From the NCBI GenBank assembly GCA_049325055.1, contig JBMOPB010000133.1:1-19970 (forward strand): a stretch of DNA of 19,970 bases, in the 5' to 3' direction. The notes beneath the pieces are model-generated. The model worked only from the letters and a program-made list of their open reading frames with translations. It made no database searches and was not told the origin of the DNA. Shown piece after piece: positions 1-5,819 of the stretch. Every line of letters begins with the position of its first letter. Position 1 is the first letter of the stretch. This DNA comes from BRHc4a sp049325055 (GTDB lineage Bacteria > Bacillota > Desulfotomaculia > Desulfotomaculales > Desulfocucumaceae). The position numbers and the translations under genes are program-made.

Positions 1-1
1 G

Positions 2-196
2 AAGGGCGAACTGATCCCGCTGGCGGCGCGCATCTTCGCTATAGTTGACGTGTGGGACGCCTTGAGTTCGGACCGTCCCTACCGGCCGGCCTGGCCGCCG
101 GAAAAGGTGCACGCCTATCTGAAGGACGAGGCGGGCAAGCACTTCGACCCGCAGGTGGTGGATGTGTTCCTGAAGATCCTGGCAGAAGAAGGATGA
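2..196 (+). CDS. HD-GYP-type phosphodiesterase, C-terminal end (partial)
   Basis: The frame is open from the window edge to a TGA at 194-196 and gives 64 residues. It contains IPLAARIFAIVDVWDAL followed by SSDRPYRPAW and a GKHFDPQVVDVFLKIL segment. These match the last helices of HD-GYP domains (D-A-L-[ST]-[ST]-D-R-P-Y-R and H-F-D-P-x-[VL]-V). Intact family members hydrolyse cyclic di-GMP, usually as the output domain of a sensor or response-regulator protein. The catalytic HD and GYP motifs lie upstream of the window, so neither activity nor the sensory domain can be judged. Nothing resembling a co-transcribed gene follows it; the next 700 bases look non-coding or decayed. Family assignment is fairly certain; exact role is unknown. 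Confidence 0.8.
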   Translation, partial: KGELIPLAARIFAIVDVWDALSSDRPYRPAWPPEKVHAYLKDEAGKHFDPQVVDVFLKILAEEG

Positions 197-248
197 CAGA
201 ATCTAGCCCGCCGCACTACCATTTCGCTTTTTGTATAGATTTATCTAA

Positions 249-599
249 AGGGGTTTACACAATTTATCATGCAGACCCTGCCGGGCAGTCCATGCCGGCC
301 TTGAGTATCACCTCTGGCAGAAGCTGTTCATCGGCACTGGGGCACCCTTAGGTGATGTCCTGGATGTGTTCAGCGATGCCTTTGAGAAAGAACGCCCCGA
401 GGCCCGGTGGGACGAAGATCCAGGTAAGGCCAAGGACGATGGCGCTGCCCTTCTAAGGCTGTACTTGAGGAAGCAGCGCCTAATGTTATTCCGGCAGCAG
501 TGGAAATGAAGGTGGCACCTGTACGTTGAAATGCCCCGGGAGGTGCAGCTGAACCTTCTGGTAAGGAACAGGACGCCCAATTTTCTCCTCCATAACTAG
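249..599 (+). pseudogene. decayed coding stretch of unknown origin
   Basis: After a TAA at 246-248 this frame runs to a TAG at 597-599 with a single in-frame TGA at 507-509. There is no credible start codon or ribosome binding site. The translation looks protein-like, with segments such as YHLWQKLFIGTGAPLGDVLD before the TGA and WHLYVEMPREVQLNLLV after it, rather than random codons. I do not recognise a family. The lack of a start and the internal stop suggest a broken gene whose 5' part is lost. A chance open frame in GC-rich sequence is the alternative. Confidence 0.3.
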
Positions 600-916
600 C
601 CGATGCTCAAAGACGTAACCATGACTTGCATTTGGATGATCGGGTTTTCGTGAGTAGAGATAACCTTTCTTATGCTTTGTTCAGCCGCTTTCATCTGCTT
701 GTACTTATTTCCTGCCTCCAAACAGCCTTTCTTCAATTCGCAGCGCTGCCTTCCGCTGCATGCCGGGACTGACATAGACTTGGTAACTCCTGTCAGCAAT
801 CCAAGCGTCGCCACATCTTTAAAATGTGCAACACTTATTGGATAATTTTTCAAGAATTTATATGCCATAACTAAATCATAATATCTATATAATTCTTTAA
901 AGGAGCTGCATAAATA
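600..916. other. AT-rich intergenic stretch, no supported gene
   Basis: No reading frame here has both a ribosome binding site and a recognisable product. Composition shifts sharply from GC-rich before 600 to AT-rich, especially 820-916. A CATAATA at 877-883 fits the -10 box of forespore sigma factors (CATNNTA). A GAATT at 854-858 is a poor but correctly placed -35, 18 bases upstream. That could serve the spore-coat-like gene that follows, but it is only suggestive. Confidence 0.4.
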
Positions 917-1435
917 ATGGTGCAAATTGGCAATTACCATATTGGAAAAGCAGAAAATGCGAAACCGCCAACGCTAGATTCTGGAGAAGCATTCTTAATA
1001 TGGGAACAGCTAATTTCCAGATATGACATCATCGAAATAACTCAGATATTCCAGAACTTTGCTCACGACCCCGATTTTAAACTGATATTAAAAAAGGGAT
1101 TAAGAAAGACTCTGGAAAAACAAGTTGACGATTTGGAAAAAGAAATGAACACTTTTAAATTACCGCTACCACCCAGGCCGCCTAAAAGCGTTCGCGTCAA
1201 AGCAAACCAGGGGGTATTAGACGATAGACTTATATTTAGACAAGTTTTTTCAGGAATGCAAAGTTTTTTGGATAACCACATGCGTGCTATTCGTTCAACA
1301 ACAACAAACGACTCTTTAAGACATCTATTCATAACATTTGCAAAAGAAGAATTAGATGTATTTGATAATATGTGCAAGTTTGGCAAAATAAAGGGATGGT
1401 TGGAAGCACCCCCAATGAATACTATGGTACAGTAA
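917..1435 (+). CDS. DUF3231 family protein (ferritin-like, spore coat F-related)
   Basis: This 172-residue protein matches the DUF3231 pattern. It has an aromatic helix EAFLIWEQLISRYDIIEITQ, then IFQNFAHDPDFKLILKKGL, a PLPPRPP linker, and a C-terminal helix pair with SLRHLFITFAKEELDVFDNM ending in KGWLEAPP. Family members are small four-helix-bundle proteins of Bacilli and Clostridia, often one or two domains long, related to spore coat protein F. Biochemical function is unestablished. The ATG follows AAAGGAG at 899-905 with an 11-base gap. The gene is clearly more AT-rich (AAA, ATA, TTA codons common) than the metabolic genes further on. It stands alone and ends at its own hairpin, which suggests recent acquisition. 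Family assignment is confident; role is inferred. Confidence 0.85.
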   Translation: MVQIGNYHIGKAENAKPPTLDSGEAFLIWEQLISRYDIIEITQIFQNFAHDPDFKLILKKGLRKTLEKQVDDLEKEMNTFKLPLPPRPPKSVRVKANQGVLDDRLIFRQVFSGMQSFLDNHMRAIRSTTTNDSLRHLFITFAKEELDVFDNMCKFGKIKGWLEAPPMNTMVQ

Positions 1436-1458
1436 TACTAAAGGTTATTATCTCCAGG

Positions 1459-1493
1459 AAACCGGGGATATTTTGCAAATCTGTCCCCGGTTT
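1459..1493 (+). terminator. hairpin after DUF3231 gene
   Basis: AAACCGGGGA (1459-1468) pairs perfectly with TCCCCGGTTT (1484-1493) around a 15-base loop, 24 bases after the stop. There is no strong T-tract downstream, so it may be a weak terminator or an mRNA-stabilising 3' hairpin. Confidence 0.55.
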
Positions 1494-1586
1494 ATGACTT
1501 GGTAGTTTGCCCCCCTGTTTTGAAATGCATAATTACTTCGTCTATAACCAAATTAACACTCCTCGGATAAAAACGAAGCTAAATTT

Positions 1587-1847
1587 TTAAAGAGTATTTT
1601 CGACGAGTTCAGGAAAAATAATATCATCCCGGCCCTTAATAGGTCCTTTAGCTGGAATTGCCCGGGACTGGAGATTCCCTTCCTTATCCAACCACAATCG
1701 TTCTTCCCGTTCCACTACCGCCAGTTGTAGTTTTCTGGCTGCCGGGAGTTCCGCCACCTCCCGGTGAATTATTACCGTAGGGCTAATCCGCAATATTGCC
1801 TGTAAACCATTAGAAGAAATAAGACCATTCCCCTTCCCTTCGTTCAT
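1587..1847 (-). CDS. small hypothetical protein coupled to STAS gene
   Basis: This 86-residue protein has no family I recognise. It has no membrane segment or signal peptide. The middle is rich in hydrophobic and charged alternation (AILRISPTVIIHREVAELP, then LQLAVVEREERLWLD), which suggests mostly beta structure. Its ATG immediately follows the TGA of the upstream STAS gene (TGAATG), and a GGAGG lies 6-10 bases before the start inside the STAS reading frame. The two are therefore almost certainly translationally coupled and probably functionally linked. Partners of STAS proteins are commonly anti-sigma or phosphatase regulators, but this sequence shows no HATPase or PP2C motif, so no role is assigned. 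The tight coupling supports a real gene. Confidence 0.6.
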   Translation of the reverse strand: MNEGKGNGLISSNGLQAILRISPTVIIHREVAELPAARKLQLAVVEREERLWLDKEGNLQSRAIPAKGPIKGRDDIIFPELVENTL

Positions 1848-2105
1848 TCACCGCCTCCAGTAGCACCGTATCTTCACTTCCAGGTCTTCTTGGATAAGAC
1901 TGGGTATGCGAACAATTTTCAGGGTGCGGCCCTGCCTGTGAAAGAGCCTGGCCTGGCTTAGAAGCATACCTGCCCCAGAAGAGTCTATGAACCGAAGTCC
2001 CTGCAGATCTACCTCCACCACTTCCTCCGAACGGCGCTGAATTTCCCGTTGCAATTGTTCCACGTCGCTAAAATCCTGTTCACCCACCACTTCAAGAGCT
2101 GCCAT
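1848..2105 (-). CDS. STAS-domain protein (anti-sigma factor antagonist-like)
   Basis: The 85-residue product is a single STAS domain of the SpoIIAA/RsbV/MlaB class. It shows a first strand MAALEVVGEQDF, a helix VEQLQREIQRR, a strand VVEVDLQGLRFI, the conserved D-S-S-G loop (IDSSGAGMLL), then the helix AGMLLSQARLFHRQ and the strand LKIVRI. In SpoIIAA-type proteins the serine in this loop is the phosphorylation site that switches binding to an anti-sigma kinase. Here the DSSG motif is intact. The C-terminus is shorter than in most antagonists, ending soon after IQEDLEVKI. The ATG at 2105 is preferred over upstream in-frame starts because the domain begins there; the AAGGA before it is close, so initiation could be weak. 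The next gene starts directly at its stop codon. Confidence 0.75.
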   Translation of the reverse strand: MAALEVVGEQDFSDVEQLQREIQRRSEEVVEVDLQGLRFIDSSGAGMLLSQARLFHRQGRTLKIVRIPSLIQEDLEVKIRCYWRR

Positions 2106-2132
2106 TTCCTTATGCTGCCGGACTCTCCAGCA

Positions 2133-2177
2133 ACCTTTCAGACCAGTTGAATCAACGAATGACACCCCTGAGAGGTT
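2133..2177 (-). pseudogene. vestige of a second STAS core motif
   Basis: Just upstream of the STAS gene, and in the same minus-strand frame, the DNA translates as NLSGVSFVDSTGLKG. This is a canonical STAS signature (hydrophobic strand followed by D-S-T-G-L). The flanking residues do not continue the fold on either side. It reads as the leftover core of another, deleted STAS copy, perhaps from a tandem duplication. Confidence 0.35.
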
Positions 2178-2291
2178 ATGTGCAAGTTTATATTCAGCGG
2201 GAGTTCCATAAGGGGTTCCACAGTCATGCCGGTGGAGATAAAATAATTCTATCCAAGGGTTAAAATATAGTTTAAAGGAGATGCGACATAG

Positions 2292-2585
2292 GTGGAAGGA
2301 CAGAACCAGGCCAACGGCAGTACACAAAAAAGAAAAAGCTCTATAATGACCAAAGCAGGAATCGGGCTAATCGCAGCTTCTTTCATACTTTACGGGGGAG
2401 TTCTTCTGGTGCCTTTCACCCCTTTCACCGGAAAAACCAAAATAATTATCGGCACAACGCTGGCCGTCCTGGGAGAAGCCACGTTCTGGATTGGCGGCAT
2501 TATATTAGGGAAGGAAGTCGTCACCAGATACAAAAAATATCTGAACCCTCTGCACTGGTTCAGGAAAAAAGGAGATTCGCAATAA
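2292..2585 (+). CDS. small two-helix membrane protein (transporter suffix domain type)
   Basis: This 97-residue protein has a charged N-terminus and two predicted membrane helices (about residues 22-42, IGLIAASFILYGGVLLVPF, and 50-73, IIIGTTLAVLGEATFWIGGI). It then has a basic tail, LGKEVVTRYKKYLNPLHWFRKK. The pattern resembles the short 'transporter suffix domain' proteins found alone or at the end of permeases, with their GKEVV.KY.KYLNP.xWF ending. Function is unknown. The listed start is a GTG with GGAG at 2277-2280, 11 bases upstream. The ATG at 2346 (MTKAG...) is an alternative that fits the usual family length but lacks an obvious ribosome binding site. It is followed closely by a strong terminator, so it is a single-gene transcript. 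Confidence 0.7.
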   Translation: MEGQNQANGSTQKRKSSIMTKAGIGLIAASFILYGGVLLVPFTPFTGKTKIIIGTTLAVLGEATFWIGGIILGKEVVTRYKKYLNPLHWFRKKGDSQ

Positions 2586-2588
2586 GAC

Positions 2589-2632
2589 ACCGGGGGCCCG
2601 ATATTTTTTAGGCCCCCGGTAACGTTTTTTTT
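2589..2632 (+). terminator. rho-independent terminator
   Basis: ACCGGGGGCC (2589-2598) pairs perfectly with GGCCCCCGGT (2611-2620), followed by eight T at 2625-2632. It ends the small membrane protein gene four bases after its stop codon. Confidence 0.9.
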
Positions 2633-2658
2633 GCCATGGTAACCCAGTACCGTATAAT
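2631..2658 (+). promoter_or_regulatory. sigma-A-type promoter for hcp
   Basis: TTGCCA (2631-2636), a 16-base spacer and TATAAT (2653-2658). Transcription would begin near 2665, giving a leader of about 75 bases before hcp. The -35 box uses the last bases of the preceding terminator T-tract. I see no clear palindrome for a nitrosative-stress regulator next to it. Confidence 0.6.
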
Positions 2659-2740
2659 ATCCGGTAAGTTCGGAGAGTTTATTTTATGGCAAATAAAAAA
2701 TTATCAGCCGTTTACATCCACAAAAAGGAGTTTTCATAGC

Positions 2741-4393
2741 ATGGCCATGTTTTGTAATCAATGTGAACAGACCGCCAAGGGAACCGCCTGCACGGTTGCA
2801 GGCGTCTGCGGGAAGTCCCCGGAGGTGTCGTCCCTGCAGGACCTTTTGCTCCACGCGGTAAAGGGATTGTCACTCTTTGCAACGGAGGGGCGCAGGATCG
2901 GTATAGTGGACCCGGAGGTCAATGGCTTTACCGTAAAGGCCATCTTTTCCACCCTCACCAACGTTGACTTCGACCCGCATCGTTTTGAGGCTTTAATCAG
3001 GCGCTGCATCGATCTCAGAGATCAGATGAAAGCAAAGGTGGAAAAGGCGGGCGGCAAGGTTGACTTCACCGATCACTCGGCCACCTTTAAGCCGGCCGGC
3101 AACCTGGAAGGTCTTGTTAAACAGGGTAATGACATGACCCTTATCATAGACCGCGAAGAGAATGAGGATATACAGTCTCTCCAGATTATACTGGTATACG
3201 GCATCAAGGGTGTGGCGGCATATGCAGACCACGCGCGCATACTGGGACAGGAGGACGACAGGGTCTACGCCTTCATTCAGGAAGGGCTGGCTGCCCTGAC
3301 CGGCAAAAAGCCCATGGGTGACTGGCTGCAAATGGTAATGAAGTGCGGGGAGATCAACCTGCGCACACTGGAACTTCTAGACAGGGCAAATACCGACGCA
3401 TTCGGGCATCCCACGCCCACCGGGGTTCCACTGGGGCACAAAAAGGGACAGTGCATACTGGTATCGGGCCACGACCTGAAAGACCTGTCCGACCTGCTGG
3501 AACAGACTGCAGGCAAGGAAATATTCATTTACACCCACGGTGAAATGCTTCCCGCCCACGGCTACCCGGGCTTAAAGAAGCATAAGCATTTATACGGGCA
3601 CTTCGGCACAGCCTGGCAGAACCAGAAAAAGGAATTTCCCAGTTTCCCCGGCGCCATACTCATGACCACCAACTGTCTTCAGGAGCCCCAGGAGTCCTAT
3701 CTGAACAACATATTCAGCACCGGCCTGGTGGGCTGGCCGGGAGTCAGGCACGTAGAAAACGGACAGTTCGGCCCCGTTATTGAAAAAGCCCTGGAGATGC
3801 CGGGCTTCCCCTCGGACGAAGACAAAGGCTCCGTAATGGTGGGATTCGGCCGTAACGCACTGTTTGGCGTTTCGGATAAAATAATCGACGCCGTAAAGCG
3901 CGGCGCCATAAAACACTTCTTCCTGGTAGCCGGCTGTGACGGCGCAAAGCCGGGGCGAAACTATTTCACCGAGTTTGTGCAGAAAGTGCCCAAAGATTCA
4001 GTCGTTTTGACCCTGGCCTGCGGCAAATTCCGCTTCTTTGATTTAAAAATGGGTGATATTGAGGGCATACCGCGGCTTATAGACATAGGGCAGTGCAACG
4101 ACGCATACTCCGCCATACAAATAGCCGTTGCCCTGGCCAAGGCCTTTAACTGTGAGGTCAATGACCTGCCTCTTTCCATGGTGCTTTCCTGGTATGAGCA
4201 AAAGGCGGTGGCCATACTGCTGACGCTTTTATACCTGGGCATCAAGGACATCCGGCTGGGGCCCAGCCTGCCGGCCTTCATCTCGCCCAATGTACTGAAT
4301 GTTCTCGTAGAGAACTTCAACATCAAGCCCATTACCACTCCGGACGAGGATCTGGCGGCAATACTCAGGAAGAAGGAACTGGCTGTTCATTAA
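2741..4393 (+). CDS. hcp: hybrid cluster protein / hydroxylamine reductase (class I)
   Basis: This 550-residue protein carries all signatures of Hcp, the Fe-S enzyme that reduces hydroxylamine in vitro and is linked to nitric oxide detoxification and S-nitrosylation. The N-terminal cysteines are C5, C8, C17 and C23 (CX2CX8CX5C), the class I spacing that binds a [4Fe-4S] cluster in strict anaerobes. Hybrid cluster ligands are all present: H244 (SGHDL), E268 (THGEMLPAHG), C312 (TTNCLQEP), C399 (VAGCDGAKPGR), C427 (LACGKFR), C452 (GQCNDAYSA) and E486 (SWYEQKAV). The ATG at 2741 is preferred because AAAGGAG sits 10 bases upstream; an in-frame ATG two codons later is possible, while upstream extensions have no family support. 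The protein is cytoplasmic. It is normally paired with an electron donor; here the only following gene is a broken flavoprotein remnant. Confidence 0.96.
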   Translation: MAMFCNQCEQTAKGTACTVAGVCGKSPEVSSLQDLLLHAVKGLSLFATEGRRIGIVDPEVNGFTVKAIFSTLTNVDFDPHRFEALIRRCIDLRDQMKAKVEKAGGKVDFTDHSATFKPAGNLEGLVKQGNDMTLIIDREENEDIQSLQIILVYGIKGVAAYADHARILGQEDDRVYAFIQEGLAALTGKKPMGDWLQMVMKCGEINLRTLELLDRANTDAFGHPTPTGVPLGHKKGQCILVSGHDLKDLSDLLEQTAGKEIFIYTHGEMLPAHGYPGLKKHKHLYGHFGTAWQNQKKEFPSFPGAILMTTNCLQEPQESYLNNIFSTGLVGWPGVRHVENGQFGPVIEKALEMPGFPSDEDKGSVMVGFGRNALFGVSDKIIDAVKRGAIKHFFLVAGCDGAKPGRNYFTEFVQKVPKDSVVLTLACGKFRFFDLKMGDIEGIPRLIDIGQCNDAYSAIQIAVALAKAFNCEVNDLPLSMVLSWYEQKAVAILLTLLYLGIKDIRLGPSLPAFISPNVLNVLVENFNIKPITTPDEDLAAILRKKELAVH

Positions 4394-4411
4394 TAGAGGA
4401 GGAGATGTTGT

Positions 4412-4581
4412 TTGAAAATCTTCATAATAGGAGCGGGGCCGGCGGGTCTGGCCTGCGCCCTGGAGTGCGAGAGGCCGGGAATTTGGGGGCTCCCGGCATA
4501 AAGCAGGCCCTGTACAACAGCCCGGTAAATTTCATCGAAATGGCGGGCGGGATGATCAGGACGGCACGGGAACAAAAGTAG
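4412..4581 (+). pseudogene. remnant of FAD-dependent oxidoreductase
   Basis: A TTG start behind AGAGGAGGAG translates as LKIFIIGAGPAGLACALECE. This is a perfect FAD-binding Rossmann opening (GxGxxG), but the frame stops at 4499-4501 after 29 codons. A second frame overlapping this point reads IKQALYNSPVNFIEMAGGMI and ends at a TAG at 4579-4581, resembling the tail of a longer protein. The simplest reading is one oxidoreductase gene that lost its middle by internal deletion with a frame change. It kept its strong ribosome binding site 18 bases after hcp. A possible past role as Hcp's redox partner is inference. Confidence 0.55.
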
Positions 4582-4635
4582 AACCGGGATTACACAAGAC
4601 CCGGGCCGTAGGAAGCACATATTGCATATAACCGT

Positions 4636-4670
4636 ACAAAGCGCCGCGGTCATTCCCCGCGGCGCTTTGT
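4636..4670. terminator. bidirectional hairpin between convergent units
   Basis: ACAAAGCGCCGCGG (4636-4649) pairs perfectly with CCGCGGCGCTTTGT (4657-4670) around a 7-base loop. The 14-bp, very GC-rich stem lies between the hcp remnant (plus) and the TAXI protein gene (minus). It can serve both strands, although neither side has a long T-tract. Confidence 0.7.
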
Positions 4671-4687
4671 ATGTGCCTGTATAAAGT

Positions 4688-5689
4688 TTACTTCAAAACG
4701 CCTTTTTCCTTGTAGAACTTCTCGGCTCCCGGGTGAATGGGAATGGAAATGCCGTTGGTGGCGTTCTGAAGGTTGATGGTCTTCCCTTTTTCGTGGACCT
4801 TGGCTATGTCTTCCTTTTTATCTATCATAGTCTTGATAATGTTGTAGACCATATCGTCCGGCAGGTCAGCCCTTACGCACAGGGTGGCCAGGGATCCCGT
4901 GGTGACGATATCTTCGTCGATTCCCTTGTAGGTACCCTTAGGTATGGTGACGGCATCGGAGAAGAAGGGATATTTCTGCTTTATCTTTTTAACACTTTCA
5001 GCATCGATGGACAGAATCCGGATTTGGTGCTGGGTGCTTATATCGATGATAGCCGAGTTTGGCGCTCCTGCGTCAACCATGACGGCGTCCACCTGATCGT
5101 CCTTTAATAATTCCATGGATGGTCCGAAGGCCAGATACTGGGGCTTGATATCGTTCATGGTCAGGCCGTATGACTCCAGAACGGCCTGCATGGCCAGCGG
5201 GCTGGAGCTTCCCTGTATACCCACGGCTACCTTTTTGCCCTTGAGGTCAGCGTAGCTCTTTATACCGGATTTTGCTTTCACAACGGTCTGAATGGTATTG
5301 GGATACAGGGATATAAGCCCCCTGATGTTTTCAATCTTTTTATCCTTGAACATTTCCTTGCCGTTGTATGCCCAGTCTGCAATCCCAGACTCCACGAATC
5401 CAATTTCAGACTGCTTCTGGCCCAGGAGCCTGGCGTTTTCTATCGATCCGCCGGTGGATTCAGCTGTGGCGTTAAGCCCTATGTCAGCCCCTGCCAGTGT
5501 TTTGGCTATGGCTGTGCCAAGGGGATAGTATGTACCGCTTGTGGCCCCGGTGGAAATAGAGATGTTTTTGGTTTCCTTTTTAGCCGGCGCCTGCTGTTTC
5601 TGATCACCGCCACAGCCCGCAGTCACCAGCATAACCAGCACAAGAACCGCGGACAGAGTCAGCCCCATTATCCTACCCATTTTATTCAC
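4688..5689 (-). CDS. TAXI-family TRAP transporter solute-binding lipoprotein
   Basis: This 333-residue extracytoplasmic binding protein has a lipoprotein signal: basic start, hydrophobic stretch, and lipobox VTAGC with C26 as the lipidated residue, followed by a QKQQAPAKKE linker. The mature part opens with ISISTGATSGTYYPLGTAIA, the hallmark of TAXI (TRAP-associated extracytoplasmic immunogenic) proteins. It continues with the family's lysine-rich LKGKKVAVGIQGSSS and PQYLAFGPSMELLKDDQVDA segments. Such proteins capture glutamate, glutamine or organic anions for a fused TRAP permease, driven by an ion gradient. The start is a GTG with GGAGG nine bases upstream; an internal ATG three codons later is spaced too far. 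It follows the permease gene by 130 bases as the last gene of the unit and ends at a shared hairpin. The substrate cannot be read from sequence; the neighbouring glutamate enzymes make an amino acid plausible. Confidence 0.92.
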   Translation of the reverse strand: MNKMGRIMGLTLSAVLVLVMLVTAGCGGDQKQQAPAKKETKNISISTGATSGTYYPLGTAIAKTLAGADIGLNATAESTGGSIENARLLGQKQSEIGFVESGIADWAYNGKEMFKDKKIENIRGLISLYPNTIQTVVKAKSGIKSYADLKGKKVAVGIQGSSSPLAMQAVLESYGLTMNDIKPQYLAFGPSMELLKDDQVDAVMVDAGAPNSAIIDISTQHQIRILSIDAESVKKIKQKYPFFSDAVTIPKGTYKGIDEDIVTTGSLATLCVRADLPDDMVYNIIKTMIDKKEDIAKVHEKGKTINLQNATNGISIPIHPGAEKFYKEKGVLK

Positions 5690-5819
5690 AACAAAAAACC
5701 TCCTTTTTTAACAATAGACCCTCCGCCCTTTCTTTCGTTTATCTCTGCCCTCCTACCCCCCTTCACTTGAACAGCATATGGGATAAAAGATCCGCCGTCC
5801 GTTGACAAGGCTAACCGGA

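Noticed and set aside
507..509. In-frame TGA as a possible selenocysteine codon
   Set aside because: No start codon for the frame, no known selenoprotein motif around it, and surrounding sequence looks decayed.
596..940. Minus-strand open frame of 114 codons in the AT-rich gap
   Set aside because: No ribosome binding site at any of its ATGs, no recognisable family, and it overlaps the start and ribosome binding site of the DUF3231 gene.
2636..2740. N-terminal extension of hcp to the ATG at 2636
   Set aside because: It starts within the preceding terminator/promoter, lacks a ribosome binding site, and family members begin at the CNQCEQ cysteine motif.
5690..5819. Separate promoter for the TAXI protein gene in the 130-bp gap
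   Set aside because: Only a weak TTGTCA with a poor -10 (TATCCC) on the minus strand; not enough to call.
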